From Pseudoalteromonas sp. MM1 (GTDB taxonomy: Bacteria; Pseudomonadota; Gammaproteobacteria; Enterobacterales; Alteromonadaceae): a stretch of DNA of 64,000 nucleotides. Location: the NCBI RefSeq assembly GCF_030296835.1, contig NZ_AP027922.1:1426001-1490000 (forward strand), read 5' to 3'. This document shows positions 22,615 through 32,959 of the stretch, piece by piece (position 1 is the stretch's first letter; the number at the start of each line of letters is the position of its first letter). Made by a program: the position numbers and the translations under genes. The notes under the pieces are model-generated. The model was not told the origin of the DNA and did no database searches. It was given only the letters and a program-made list of their open reading frames with translations.

Positions 22615-23676
22615 ATGAAGCAGTTAGTAAAACCTATTACACACGCCGTATTAGCATTAGGGTTAGCGTTTAGCGCAAACACTATGGCAGCCCCTTCAAA
22701 AATTTTATTTGGCTCGTGTGGGCATCAAGATAAAGACATTCCAATATTTGACACCATTAATAAAGAGCAAGGCGATTTATTTATATTTTTAGGTGACAAT
22801 ATTTACGGCGACACCAACGATATGACGGTACTTGCCAATAAGTACCAAAAATTAGGTGCAAAACCAGGCTTTAAAACACTAAAAGCGAATACCCCAATCA
22901 TTGCGATGTGGGACGATCACGACTTTGGTCAAAACGATATTGGTAAAGACTATCCACATAAAGAGCAATCTCGCCAAATTATGCTCGATTTTTGGGGCGA
23001 GCCTAAACGCTCACCCAGGCGCACTCGCACGGACGGCATTTACACTTCGTATATGTATGGTGAAGATGAGCAAACCGTACATGTAATAATGCCCGATTTA
23101 CGCTGGAACCGTGATGCGCTTAACCACGTAAGCGAGCTTGAATATTACACTAAGCGCAAGCTTAATAACCAAGGCCCGTATAGCCCAACAGAGGTGAAAG
23201 GTGCCTCAATGTTAGGAGAGGCGCAGTGGCAATGGCTTGAGCAAGAGCTTAAAAAGCCTGCGGCTATAAAGCTAATTGCCTCAAGCTTGCAGTTATTACC
23301 CGATTTCACAGGGTGGGAATCGTGGGCTAACTTCCCAGAGGATCGTAACCGTTTATTTGCGTTAATTAAAAAACACCAAGTGAATGGGGTTATTATCATC
23401 AGTGGCGATACTCACTGGGGCGAAATATCAAAGTATCAGCAAAACCTTGATTACCCTTTAATAGAAATGACCAGCTCAGGTCTTACTGAAAAGTGGAAAG
23501 ACGTCAGCCCAAATAAACACCGTGTTGGTGATTATACCCACAATGTGAATTACGGCGATTTAAGCATAGATTGGCAGCAAGCCGACCCCGCTATTTCACT
23601 TAAGCTTAAAGGGATAGATGGTAAAGTGATTATGCAAAGCGCATTTAGCTTATCAAGCATTAGCCCTTATAAATAA
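22615..23676 (+). CDS. PhoD-like metallophosphatase, secreted
   Basis: The 353-residue protein has a signal peptide (cleaved after NTMA, near residue 25) and the PhoD-family metal-binding pattern: ILFGSCGHQ, LFIFLGDNIYGD, IAMWDDHDFGQND and later IIISGDTHWGEIS. It hydrolyses phosphate esters, probably diesters, outside the cytoplasm. It follows the TonB receptor on the same strand, so the pair may release and import a phosphorus compound. It is shorter than the classic PhoD enzymes and lacks their N-terminal domain, as is common in marine bacteria. A weak hairpin at 23693-23727 follows. Confidence 0.85.
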   Translation: MKQLVKPITHAVLALGLAFSANTMAAPSKILFGSCGHQDKDIPIFDTINKEQGDLFIFLGDNIYGDTNDMTVLANKYQKLGAKPGFKTLKANTPIIAMWDDHDFGQNDIGKDYPHKEQSRQIMLDFWGEPKRSPRRTRTDGIYTSYMYGEDEQTVHVIMPDLRWNRDALNHVSELEYYTKRKLNNQGPYSPTEVKGASMLGEAQWQWLEQELKKPAAIKLIASSLQLLPDFTGWESWANFPEDRNRLFALIKKHQVNGVIIISGDTHWGEISKYQQNLDYPLIEMTSSGLTEKWKDVSPNKHRVGDYTHNVNYGDLSIDWQQADPAISLKLKGIDGKVIMQSAFSLSSISPYK

Positions 23677-23692
23677 AATGGCCTGATAAATA

Positions 23693-23727
23693 AAACACAC
23701 AGTGATTAAAATTAACGCTGTGTGTTT
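23693..23727 (+). terminator. Possible weak terminator or hairpin after the phosphatase gene
   Basis: The arms AAACACACAG and CTGTGTGTTT pair over 10 bases with a 15-base loop, but no T-run follows. Confidence 0.4.
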
Positions 23728-23836
23728 AATCCACCTGCTAACTCGCTGATTTATTAGTGCCAATTGACTGATTGCGCTACCCCTATAAATGAAAATATCT
23801 TAAACTGGTTTTACTTCAAGTAAGGACTCCAGTTGT

Positions 23837-26800
23837 ATGCTCAATATTATTCAATCAAACCGTATGGAAGCGCTGCAGGCTCAATTTAATCAGCTGTTAA
23901 AAGTAAACCCGCTGCAAAGCCCATTCGATAAAGAAGTGGTATTAGTGCAATCGCCGGGTATGTCGCAGTGGCTAAAAATTGGCTTAAGCGAAAACCTAGG
24001 CATAGCCGCGCAGGTTGATTTTCCGCTGCCATCGAGCTTTATATGGCAGTTGTATCAGCAGTTATTGCCCAATGTGCCTAAAGAGTCGGCATTTAATAAG
24101 CCAAACCTTGCTTGGAAATTATTTGCAATACTGTCCAGCTGTATAAATGAGCCGCTTTATTTGCCGTTAAAAACCTATTTAGAAGGCGACCTAGACGGGC
24201 AAAAAACCTTTGCGTTGTGCGAAAAAATTGCCGATGTGTACGACCAATACCTAATGTACCGCCCGCATTGGATTGCCACCTGGGATAGCGGCAAAGATGA
24301 ACTTGACGATGTTGATGTAAGCATTGCCCCGTGGCAAAGCGATTTATGGCGAAAGCTGGTGGCGCACAGTAAAGCACTTGGTCAAAGCCAATTTCATCGT
24401 GCCAACATGCAAGGGCAGTTACTTGCAGCCCTTGAGAATATGGATAATAGCTTACTACCTAAGCGCATTAGTTTATTTGGCATATCGGCCATTGCCAGCT
24501 CACAACTTGAGGTGTTTGAAGCGCTGAGCAAAAAAACAGAGGTATTTTTGTTCTTTTTTAACCCAAGTGAGCACTATTGGGGTGATGTGGTTGATGAAAA
24601 AACAGCAGCCAAAATTAAGGCTAAATACGCCAAAATGCCGCTTTTAGAAGCGCAGCAAAAAAAACAAACTAACCCTGACGAAGAATACTACTTTATAGGT
24701 AACCCACTGTTATCGTCGTGGGGAAAACTAGGGCGCGATTACTTTGAGCAACTCGTACAACTTGATGCGCGCTGGATTGATGGCTTTATAGATGCGTTTG
24801 ACGATAGTTTACTAGGGCAAATTCAAAGTGAGATTTACCAACTGGCATTTAAAGGCGAATCACTTACCGATAATAAAGAGTGGTTTATAAATAATGAGGG
24901 TAAACTGCCTATTAGCGACACCGACACCAGTATTACGCTAAGTGATTGCCATACACCGCTTAGAGAAGTTGAGCGCTTACACGATTATTTACTTACTTTG
25001 TTTAATCAAAACCCATCGCTCACCCCTAAAGATATTATTGTAATGATGCCCGATGTGGGGACGTACAGCCCGTATATTGAAGCGGTATTTGGCGGCGCGC
25101 AAAACACCAGCCGCTTTATTCCTTATGCTTTGGCCGATTTAGCCATAGAGCAAGAAAAACCTGTGCTTAGCTCGTTTGCCAGCTTGGCCAATTTGCCGTT
25201 TTCGCGTTTTGGTGTATCGGATATTCTCGACTTACTGCAAGTAACACAAATTGCCGAAAAATTTGGCCTTGAAGCGCACGAGTACGAGCAAATTCAATAT
25301 TGGCTTGAGCGTGTAGGGGTTAAATGGGGTATAAATGCTGAGCACAAAAGTAGCTTTGATTTACCCGCAATCGATTTAAATACCTGGCAGCATGGTTTAA
25401 ACCGTTTATTGCTAGGCATAGCCCAGCGCGATGAGCAATGCCCGTTTAACGGCATTTACAGTGCCGATGAAGTAGAGGGCATGGCGCTTGATACCCTTAA
25501 TAAGTTAGTGCATTTTATTGATGTACTGCAGCGCTTTAAGGATGAGCTAACCCCTGATGATACGCTTAGTAATAAAGCGGATATTTTATCTGAGCTCATA
25601 AATGCTATTTATTACAACGAAGGCGACGACAGTTGGGACTTACTGGTACTGCAAACTGTTTTAGAGGAGCTTAAAAAACACCATGATAATGGCGATTACG
25701 ATAAAGCTGTTTCGCAGCGTGTTGTAAGCTACCTTATAAAACAAGGCATTCAAGAAAAAGGCGTAGGGCAGCGCTTTTTAGTGGGGCAAGTTAACTTTTG
25801 TACACTAATGCCTATGCGCGCCGTGCCGTTTAAAGTGGTGTGTATGCTTGGCCTAAATGATGCCGACTACCCACGTACAGTACAGCCAATAGGTTTTGAC
25901 TTAGTGCCGTATTCTAAAAAACAAAAAGGTGACCGTTCACGTAAATTAGATGACCGTTACTTGTTTTTAGAAGCTTTATTGAGTGCCCGTGACAATTTAT
26001 ACATAAGTTACATTGGCCGTTCGTGTTTTGACAACCAACCGCGTATGCCCTCGACCTTAGTAAGCGAGCTTTTAGAGTACATAGGTCGCAGCTTTGTGCT
26101 TACAAAAGACAGCGAAAAAACGTTGCCTGAGTGTTTAATTAATCAACAGCACTTACAGCCTTTTAATCGTGCGTATTACACAGCAGACACTGAAGCCGAT
26201 ACAAAGCTGAGTAACCACAGTTTTAATCCTATTTGGCTGCCAAGCGAGCGCATTGACGCGCAGCCACTAACAGCCATTGATGTAACAGCGCCTGCGCAAT
26301 TAGAACTTGATGTATTTATTCGCAGTGTGTGCAACGCACAAGAGAGCTTTTACCAGCAAACATTAGGTTTACGCCTACCCGAATTTAGCGAAGTAGCAAA
26401 AGATGAAGAGCCTTTTAGCCTAGATGCGCTGCGCCGTTATTTTTACCTTGATGAAATACTTGAGGCCAACATTAATGAGCAACCTTTAAGTACAGAGCAA
26501 ATATTGCAACGAGGGGAGCTGCCTCAAGCCAATGTGGGCAATTTAGTGTATGAGAGCATGGCGCACCGAGTAGATGCATTAGCCGGGCAAGTAAAAGAGC
26601 ATATTAAAAGCGGCAAAACCGACCCCCTTGAGGTGTCTTTACGCATAGAAAATACTACTATTGAGGGCTGGCTTAATCATATTTACCTTCAAAAACAAGT
26701 GTTTTACCGAAGTGCCAGTATAAAGGCCAAAGATTTAATTAAAGGCTTTATATATCACCTTGTTGCACAAAGTATGGATCAAAATGTAGAAACCTTATTA

Positions 26801-27139
26801 CTGGGGCTCGATAAGCAAATTAGCTTTGCACCGTTGAGTAAAAATGAGGCCGATGCCTTACTCAGTGATTGGTTTGAACTATACAAAGCGTTGCGCAAAG
26901 AGCCAGTGGCATTTTATCCGGTAAGTGGCTATGAATATGTTAAAAGTGGTGGCGATATTGGTAAAGCCATTAGCAAGTTTAATCCACAATACATAGGGCG
27001 CGGCGAGGGCGAAAATCCGTATATTCGTTTAACGGTACAATCGCTCAATGACTGCCAAGAAGAATTTATTAAGTGGAGCGAAAAATTACTCTCCCCATTA
27101 CATGCACATGCAAAGGAGAGTGACCATGCAAGCGCTTAA
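23837..27139 (+). CDS. recC: RecC, exodeoxyribonuclease V gamma subunit
   Basis: RecC is the scaffold and Chi-recognition subunit of RecBCD, which processes double-strand breaks for recombination and degrades foreign linear DNA. The 1,100-residue length is close to the 1,122 of E. coli. Family features include the start LNIIQSNRMEAL, the early VVLVQSPGMSQWLKIGLSEN, NPLLSSWGKLGRDY, and MRAVPFKVVCMLGLND. A ribosome binding site (AAGGACT) precedes the ATG. Its 3' end overlaps recB by 14 bases. The protease gene ptrA that separates recC and recB in E. coli is absent. Confidence 0.95.
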   Translation: MLNIIQSNRMEALQAQFNQLLKVNPLQSPFDKEVVLVQSPGMSQWLKIGLSENLGIAAQVDFPLPSSFIWQLYQQLLPNVPKESAFNKPNLAWKLFAILSSCINEPLYLPLKTYLEGDLDGQKTFALCEKIADVYDQYLMYRPHWIATWDSGKDELDDVDVSIAPWQSDLWRKLVAHSKALGQSQFHRANMQGQLLAALENMDNSLLPKRISLFGISAIASSQLEVFEALSKKTEVFLFFFNPSEHYWGDVVDEKTAAKIKAKYAKMPLLEAQQKKQTNPDEEYYFIGNPLLSSWGKLGRDYFEQLVQLDARWIDGFIDAFDDSLLGQIQSEIYQLAFKGESLTDNKEWFINNEGKLPISDTDTSITLSDCHTPLREVERLHDYLLTLFNQNPSLTPKDIIVMMPDVGTYSPYIEAVFGGAQNTSRFIPYALADLAIEQEKPVLSSFASLANLPFSRFGVSDILDLLQVTQIAEKFGLEAHEYEQIQYWLERVGVKWGINAEHKSSFDLPAIDLNTWQHGLNRLLLGIAQRDEQCPFNGIYSADEVEGMALDTLNKLVHFIDVLQRFKDELTPDDTLSNKADILSELINAIYYNEGDDSWDLLVLQTVLEELKKHHDNGDYDKAVSQRVVSYLIKQGIQEKGVGQRFLVGQVNFCTLMPMRAVPFKVVCMLGLNDADYPRTVQPIGFDLVPYSKKQKGDRSRKLDDRYLFLEALLSARDNLYISYIGRSCFDNQPRMPSTLVSELLEYIGRSFVLTKDSEKTLPECLINQQHLQPFNRAYYTADTEADTKLSNHSFNPIWLPSERIDAQPLTAIDVTAPAQLELDVFIRSVCNAQESFYQQTLGLRLPEFSEVAKDEEPFSLDALRRYFYLDEILEANINEQPLSTEQILQRGELPQANVGNLVYESMAHRVDALAGQVKEHIKSGKTDPLEVSLRIENTTIEGWLNHIYLQKQVFYRSASIKAKDLIKGFIYHLVAQSMDQNVETLLLGLDKQISFAPLSKNEADALLSDWFELYKALRKEPVAFYPVSGYEYVKSGGDIGKAISKFNPQYIGRGEGENPYIRLTVQSLNDCQEEFIKWSEKLLSPLHAHAKESDHASA

Positions 27140-30100
27140 TCCGCTAACAATGCCGTTAAAAGGGCAAAGTTTAATAGAAGCCAGTGCGGGTACAGGTAAA
27201 ACCTACACCATTACCGGGCTTTATTTACGTTATTTATTAGGCTTGCAAATACCAGGGCAGATAAACACCCCGTTAAGTGTTGAGCAAATACTTGTAGTTA
27301 CCTTTACCGATGCTGCAACACAAGAAATTAAAGACCGCGTGCGCAGCCGTATTATTGCTGCGCGCGATGCATTACTTGGTCAAAGCCCAAACGATGAATT
27401 AATAGAAGGTGTAATAGCCGCAGTAGATGATAAACACCGTGCCTTTGATTTACTCGATGCCGCGGCTAAATCTATGGACGAAGCCGCTATATTTACCATT
27501 CATGGCTTTTGCCAACGCATGTTAAAGCAACATGCGTTTGAATCAGGCGTTGCCTTTAACCTTGAGTTTATTTTAGATGAGCGCGATATCCTACTCGACA
27601 CAATTAAGGATTTTTGGCGCGCCTTTGTATACCCCCTCAGTAAAGAACGCACCGATGCTATTTTAGAGGTGTTTGCAGCCCCAGAATCGCTATTTAGCCA
27701 AGTCAGTAGTGTGCTAAATAAAGCCAATGCGAACATAGTGCCGCAAATAAACTTAGATGATGTATTTAAAGCTCGCGATGAGTACATTGCTAAAGTGCCG
27801 GCATTTAAAAAAGCGGTGCTAGAGCAAGAGTTTATAGCTGCAATAAAGGGCTCGGGCTTAAGTGGTTCTAAAACACCTGGGCGAAAAGGCAGTTTAGCGG
27901 CACTGGAAGCGTTTTGTTTAGGCGATGAGTTATTTTTTGAATTTGGCACCAATAAATACTCGTTTGAGGTATGGAGCAGCGAAAACTTAAGTGATGCCAG
28001 TAATTATAAAAAAAATCAGCCGTTATTTAGCCACCCTCTGCTTAGCCTGTTTGATGAGCTTGGCGCACTTAATACTAAAATTAATCAGGGCCTTAAAATT
28101 GCCGTTGTACAAACAGCAGCTCGATGGGTTAAACAGGCAATTGTAAAACGCAAGCAAGAGCAAAGTGTGATCACCCCAGATGATTTACTGACGAATTTAC
28201 ACAGTGCTTTAAATGCAGAGCAGGGCGAGGCTTTATCGCAAAAAATAGCGCAGTTATTTCCTGTTGCCATGATTGATGAGTTTCAAGATACCGATCCGAT
28301 TCAGTATGGCATTTTTAGTAAAATATACGGCCAAGAAAACACCACACTGGCCATGATAGGTGACCCAAAACAGGCTATTTATGGCTTTAGGGGGGCAGAT
28401 ATTTTTACCTATATTGGCGCAAAAGAGTCGGTAGAGCCTGAGCAGCAATTTACTTTAGGTACTAATTTTCGCTCAAGCACCGATATAGTAAGCAGTGTAA
28501 ACAGTTTGTTTTCTAAACATGCCAATAGCTTTATTTATAACGATGCCATACCGTTTAACGCAGTAGCAGCAAAAGGCAAAAAAGCCGATGAAACATTTAC
28601 AATAGATGGCAAACCTGCCACCGCGTTTGAATTTAATGTATTTGTAGATGAAGCCGCAGATGAAAAAAGCAAACCCACCAGCAAAGGCGTTGGGCAAGGG
28701 CATTTGGCCAGCTATTTTGCCAATAAAATAGTGACACTGCTTGAACAAGCCGCGCAAGGGCGAGCGTGCATTGGTGAGCATAAAGTGACAGCTGCCGATA
28801 TTTGTATATTGGTGCGCGACCGTGTAGAAGCGCAAATAATGAAAAAAGCACTGAGCAATGCCAATATTGCTAGCGTGTATTTATCACGCGATAGTGTGTT
28901 TAGCCAAGAGCTTAGCCATCATTTACTTAACTTTTTAACGGCACTGCATGGCCAATATAACGAGTCGTTATTGCGCGGCGTGTTAGCAGGGCCATTATTT
29001 TGTTTAAGCTATAACGAAATTTACGCCCTTGCTGATGATGAAAATAAATGGCAAGAGCACTTAAACTTTTTTGCGCAACTTAGCCATATTTGGAACAAGC
29101 AAGGCGCAATGGCCATGCTTGAGCGCTTGTTAAGTCATAATCAGCTGAGCGCTAAGTGGCAAGGCCTTGGCTATAACGTTGAGCGTTGGTTAACCGACTT
29201 TAGACACTTAGGTGAAATACTGCAGCAAAAGCAAATAGAGCTAGAGGGCACGTTACGTTTACTGCGTTGGTTTGCACAAAAGGTTAGCCAGCAAGACGGC
29301 GAAGCTGTGCAAGTACGCCTAGAGAGTGACGCCAACTTAGTTAAGATTGTGACTATGCATGCCTCAAAAGGGCTTGAATATCCGCTGGTATTTATGCCTT
29401 TCGCCAGTGGTTATCGCGAAACTAAAGACGCGCTTTATCATCAAAACGGCCAGTTAGTTTACGATTTAAGTAACAACGAAGACGCCTTAGCACAAGCCGA
29501 GCAAGAACGCCTAGCTGAAGACTTACGCTTACTTTATGTTGCGCTTACCCGCGCGGTACATTTTTGCTCGCTAGGCGTTTATAACATAGGGCAAGGGCAA
29601 AGCAGCCGCTTGGCTATACAAAGTAGTGCATTAGGGCATGTGCTATTTGCAGGGCTTGAGCTTACAAGTAGCCAAACGTGGCGCACCCACTTAAATGAAT
29701 TTTGCGACGCTCACACCGAAATGCATTACCAGCAATTTACGGCTGAGCAATTGGCCGAGCAAGGCCAGTTAACACTTAATAGCGCAGTGCAGCAAAGCCA
29801 AGCGTTAAAAGTTAATACGGTTACAGCTAACATAGAGCGAGATTGGCGAGCAACCAGCTTTAGCGCGCTGAGCTTTAAAAAGCACACCGATCATATTGAG
29901 CCTGGGCGCAGCGATGAAGATCATGAAAAGGATGAATTTGCTAACAGCCAAGATGAAATACCCTCACCTTATAGTTTTCCAAAGGGGGCAAAGTCTGGTA
30001 GTTGCTTACATGAAATTTTTGAACAAATAGACTTTACCAGTGCGCAAGTACACCCTACAAATCCAGAGCAAAATTTAGCAGAGGTAGTTAAACAGGCGCT

Positions 30101-30689
30101 TGATAAATATCATATTAGCGAAAGCTGGCAACACGTGACCGAGCAATGGGTGCTTGATTCGTTAACCTGCCCCTTGAACAATGAGGGATTAAGCTTAAGC
30201 CAATTAGCCCCAGCAGATTGCCTAGTCGAAATGGAATTTAATTTACCTTTAGATAGTTTAAGCGCGCCAAAGCTTAATGAGATACTGGTTAAACATTTTG
30301 GTTTTACCCAGAGCAAACTCGAGTTTTCTCATGTAAAAGGCCTGCTAAAGGGATTTATAGATTTAATTTTTTGCTATCAAGGTAAGTATTATATTTTAGA
30401 TTATAAGTCTAACTACTTAGGTAATACGCCCGCGGACTATGAAAGCGACCTACTAGAGCAAGCCATGAATAGCCATCAGTATCATTTACAGTATTTAATT
30501 TATACCGTTGCGCTGCACCGTTTACTCAAACAACGCATTAGTGATTATGCAATAGAAACCCATTTAGGCGGGGTTTATTATACTTTTTTACGCGGCATGC
30601 CGGCGGGCAAAGGGGTGTATTTTAATAAGCTCAGCGCAGAGCAAATCACACTATTAGATGGCTTATTTAGCCAAGGAGCCATGTTATGA
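27126..30689 (+). CDS. recB: RecB, exodeoxyribonuclease V beta subunit
   Basis: RecB is the 3'-5' helicase and the nuclease of RecBCD. The 1,187-residue protein begins with the superfamily 1 Walker A segment LIEASAGTGKTYTITGLYL. It contains VAMIDEFQDTDPIQY (motif II), IGDPKQAIYGFRGADIF (motif III) and VKIVTMHASKGLEYPLVFMP (motif V). The C-terminal nuclease domain has the metal-binding LDYKSN. I start at ATG 27126, preceded by GGAGAG; the frame is open further upstream inside recC, but that part is recC sequence read in another frame. It overlaps recC by 14 bases and recD by 4. Confidence 0.96.
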   Translation: MQALNPLTMPLKGQSLIEASAGTGKTYTITGLYLRYLLGLQIPGQINTPLSVEQILVVTFTDAATQEIKDRVRSRIIAARDALLGQSPNDELIEGVIAAVDDKHRAFDLLDAAAKSMDEAAIFTIHGFCQRMLKQHAFESGVAFNLEFILDERDILLDTIKDFWRAFVYPLSKERTDAILEVFAAPESLFSQVSSVLNKANANIVPQINLDDVFKARDEYIAKVPAFKKAVLEQEFIAAIKGSGLSGSKTPGRKGSLAALEAFCLGDELFFEFGTNKYSFEVWSSENLSDASNYKKNQPLFSHPLLSLFDELGALNTKINQGLKIAVVQTAARWVKQAIVKRKQEQSVITPDDLLTNLHSALNAEQGEALSQKIAQLFPVAMIDEFQDTDPIQYGIFSKIYGQENTTLAMIGDPKQAIYGFRGADIFTYIGAKESVEPEQQFTLGTNFRSSTDIVSSVNSLFSKHANSFIYNDAIPFNAVAAKGKKADETFTIDGKPATAFEFNVFVDEAADEKSKPTSKGVGQGHLASYFANKIVTLLEQAAQGRACIGEHKVTAADICILVRDRVEAQIMKKALSNANIASVYLSRDSVFSQELSHHLLNFLTALHGQYNESLLRGVLAGPLFCLSYNEIYALADDENKWQEHLNFFAQLSHIWNKQGAMAMLERLLSHNQLSAKWQGLGYNVERWLTDFRHLGEILQQKQIELEGTLRLLRWFAQKVSQQDGEAVQVRLESDANLVKIVTMHASKGLEYPLVFMPFASGYRETKDALYHQNGQLVYDLSNNEDALAQAEQERLAEDLRLLYVALTRAVHFCSLGVYNIGQGQSSRLAIQSSALGHVLFAGLELTSSQTWRTHLNEFCDAHTEMHYQQFTAEQLAEQGQLTLNSAVQQSQALKVNTVTANIERDWRATSFSALSFKKHTDHIEPGRSDEDHEKDEFANSQDEIPSPYSFPKGAKSGSCLHEIFEQIDFTSAQVHPTNPEQNLAEVVKQALDKYHISESWQHVTEQWVLDSLTCPLNNEGLSLSQLAPADCLVEMEFNLPLDSLSAPKLNEILVKHFGFTQSKLEFSHVKGLLKGFIDLIFCYQGKYYILDYKSNYLGNTPADYESDLLEQAMNSHQYHLQYLIYTVALHRLLKQRISDYAIETHLGGVYYTFLRGMPAGKGVYFNKLSAEQITLLDGLFSQGAML

Positions 30690-32647
30690 GCGACTACCCT
30701 ATGCAGCAAAGCCTGTTTGATGAGCCGCCAACACCGGTACAGCCGTTAAATACGGTGGAGTTGCTTGACTACTTAGTAGATGAAAAACGCATAAGAATGG
30801 TAGATGTAAAGCTTGCCTTAATGCTGTGTGACAATCAGCAAAACGACGTGTTTTATATAGTGTTATTGCTGTGTTTAGCACAGCAAAGCCAGCATAGCTG
30901 TTTAACATTAAAAGAAGTCGACTGGCAAAACCCGTTTAATTTACGCCAAAGCGACTTCACTAAAACTGAGGGCAATATACCAAATATTACATCGCCTTTT
31001 AACGAAGCCTTTGGCTACCTCGATGCGCTTAGCTGTTTAAGCGCCCATAACAGTGTGGGCGAGGGCAAGCCCTTACAGTTATTTAACGAACGGCTCTATT
31101 TTGCGCGCCTTGCTGAGTACGAACATACTTTAGCTACGCGTTTACTCGCGATGAGTGAGCGCCATTTAAATATAAATACACAGTTACTCAGCCAACTATT
31201 AAGTGACTACTTTAAAGATAACTCAGCGCTTGCCGTAGATTGGCAAAAAGTGGCCTGTGCAATTGCCGCAACAAAAGGCTTTAGCGTTATAACAGGCGGG
31301 CCAGGGACCGGTAAAACCACCACAGTAACAAAGCTGTTGGCAATTTTGCAGTCGCTTTATAAAAGCGCGCCTTTAAGTATTAAGCTGGTGGCGCCTACAG
31401 GTAAAGCCGCAGCACGTTTAAGTGAATCAATTTTAGGGGCTAAACAAAAGCTTGAAATTATTCCTGAGGATATAAAGGCCTTAATACCCGATAGTGCGCA
31501 AACTATTCACCGGCTTTTAGGGGTTAAACCCTTTACCAATAAATTTAAGCATAACCGCACTAACCCACTGCATTTAGATGTACTGATTATTGATGAAGCC
31601 AGCATGGTTGATTTATCACTCATGGCTAAATTAATAGAAGCACTGCCTGAGCATGCGCGTTTAATATTACTTGGCGATAAAGACCAACTTGCCTCGGTAG
31701 ATACCGGCAGTGTAATGAGTGATTTATGCCAAGGGTTAGCACTAGGTGAAACGCCTAACTACTCGCAAGCGCGATGTGATGAGCTCAATGCATTATGTTT
31801 TAAAGGAGAGGCCAAATTAGCGGCACACGGGCATAGCGAATTTAAGCTGGCCGATTGCATTGCGTTTTTACAACATAGTTACCGGTTTGATGCACAAAGT
31901 GGTATTGGTCAACTTGCCCTTGCAGTTAATACTAACCACAACGGTATTTTAAACTATGTTGAGCAAGAAAGCGTACAAGGGCGCTTTAACGATGTGATTT
32001 TAGATTACGACTTTATAGCAAAACCCATAGAAAAATTAATAAACAGAGCCGCTAAACATTACGCTCATTATTTAAATTTAGTTGCTCAAGGGGCCGGTGT
32101 TGCTGATGTGCATGCCGCATTTTCTCAATATCAATTATTGGCGGCGGTGCGAGAGGGCGATTACGGCGTAAATAGTTTAAATAACCGCATTGAGCGCGCG
32201 CTTGTGCAGCAAGGGTTAATATCGGTGAGCCCAAATCAACGCCATTACAGCGGCATGCCCATTATGGTGACCCAAAACGATTATCAACTTAAGTTATTTA
32301 ATGGAGACATTGGTATTTTAATGCCCGATGACAATGGGCAATTAAAAGCAGTGTTTATTGATGAGCAAAACAATGTACGGGCATTTTCGCCTGCACGCCT
32401 ACCTGCTCACGATAAAGTGTATGTAATGACGATACATAAATCGCAGGGCTCGGAGTTTAGTTATACCGCTATGGTTTTACCGCCACTTAAACACGCAAGT
32501 ATGGGCGTAAATAGGCAGCTGGTATATACAGGCATAACACGCGCAAAAAATACCTTTGAGCTGGTGGCCGATAAAAAAGTACTGCAATTAGCCATGAGCA
32601 AAAGCGTATCAAGAGCCTCAGGATTGTATGAGCGTTTAAAATACTAA
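30686..32647 (+). CDS. recD: RecD, exodeoxyribonuclease V alpha subunit
   Basis: RecD is the 5'-3' helicase of RecBCD. The 653-residue protein has Walker A in VITGGPGTGKTTTVTKLLA, VAPTGKAAARLSESI, Walker B in LIIDEASMVDLSLM, the motif III region LLGDKDQLASVDTGSV and the C-terminal MTIHKSQGSEF with LVYTGITRAKN. It is somewhat longer than the 608-residue E. coli protein. ATGA overlap with recB indicates translational coupling. A terminator closes the operon. Confidence 0.95.
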   Translation: MSDYPMQQSLFDEPPTPVQPLNTVELLDYLVDEKRIRMVDVKLALMLCDNQQNDVFYIVLLLCLAQQSQHSCLTLKEVDWQNPFNLRQSDFTKTEGNIPNITSPFNEAFGYLDALSCLSAHNSVGEGKPLQLFNERLYFARLAEYEHTLATRLLAMSERHLNINTQLLSQLLSDYFKDNSALAVDWQKVACAIAATKGFSVITGGPGTGKTTTVTKLLAILQSLYKSAPLSIKLVAPTGKAAARLSESILGAKQKLEIIPEDIKALIPDSAQTIHRLLGVKPFTNKFKHNRTNPLHLDVLIIDEASMVDLSLMAKLIEALPEHARLILLGDKDQLASVDTGSVMSDLCQGLALGETPNYSQARCDELNALCFKGEAKLAAHGHSEFKLADCIAFLQHSYRFDAQSGIGQLALAVNTNHNGILNYVEQESVQGRFNDVILDYDFIAKPIEKLINRAAKHYAHYLNLVAQGAGVADVHAAFSQYQLLAAVREGDYGVNSLNNRIERALVQQGLISVSPNQRHYSGMPIMVTQNDYQLKLFNGDIGILMPDDNGQLKAVFIDEQNNVRAFSPARLPAHDKVYVMTIHKSQGSEFSYTAMVLPPLKHASMGVNRQLVYTGITRAKNTFELVADKKVLQLAMSKSVSRASGLYERLKY

Positions 32648-32959
32648 TACCTGCTTATATTTAAAGGTTGAACTAATTACTAAAAACCTAACGTATTTCT
32701 ATGCGTTAGGTTTTTTAGCTTCAGAACTGCCTAGTCTTTACTTAGCATGTGTAATAATACTAAATATTGCAATTATTCAGATTTAAGTAGTTGAATATAC
32801 AAATAATATAGTTTTAGATGAATTTAAATGATAATAAATTGTTGCATTTTTAAGCGTTGTTCCTAATACTGGTCAATGCATGTGCGCCTGCACATGAGTA
32901 AATGAATACCTTAAGTACATAGGCATAAAAATAAAACACTGAACACATTAAGGATTTAT
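32648..32959 (+). other. Intergenic region between recD and the lipase-like gene
   Basis: This 312-base gap holds the recD terminator (32683-32716), an AT-rich promoter-like stretch and a palindrome CATGTGC-GCCT-GCACATG at 32879-32896, about 64 bases before the next start codon, which could be an operator. No gene is visible. Confidence 0.5.
32683..32716 (+). terminator. Intrinsic terminator of recCBD
   Basis: AAAACCTAACG pairs with CGTTAGGTTTT around a short loop and is followed by T-rich sequence. Confidence 0.85.

Noticed and set aside
27048..27125. Longer N-terminus for RecB
   Set aside because: The upstream extension lies within recC in another frame, while ATG 27126 has a clear ribosome binding site and matches the family start.
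23837..32647. A defence island (helicases and nuclease in tandem)
   Set aside because: The three genes are ordinary RecC, RecB and RecD by length, motifs and order, with no added defence genes.
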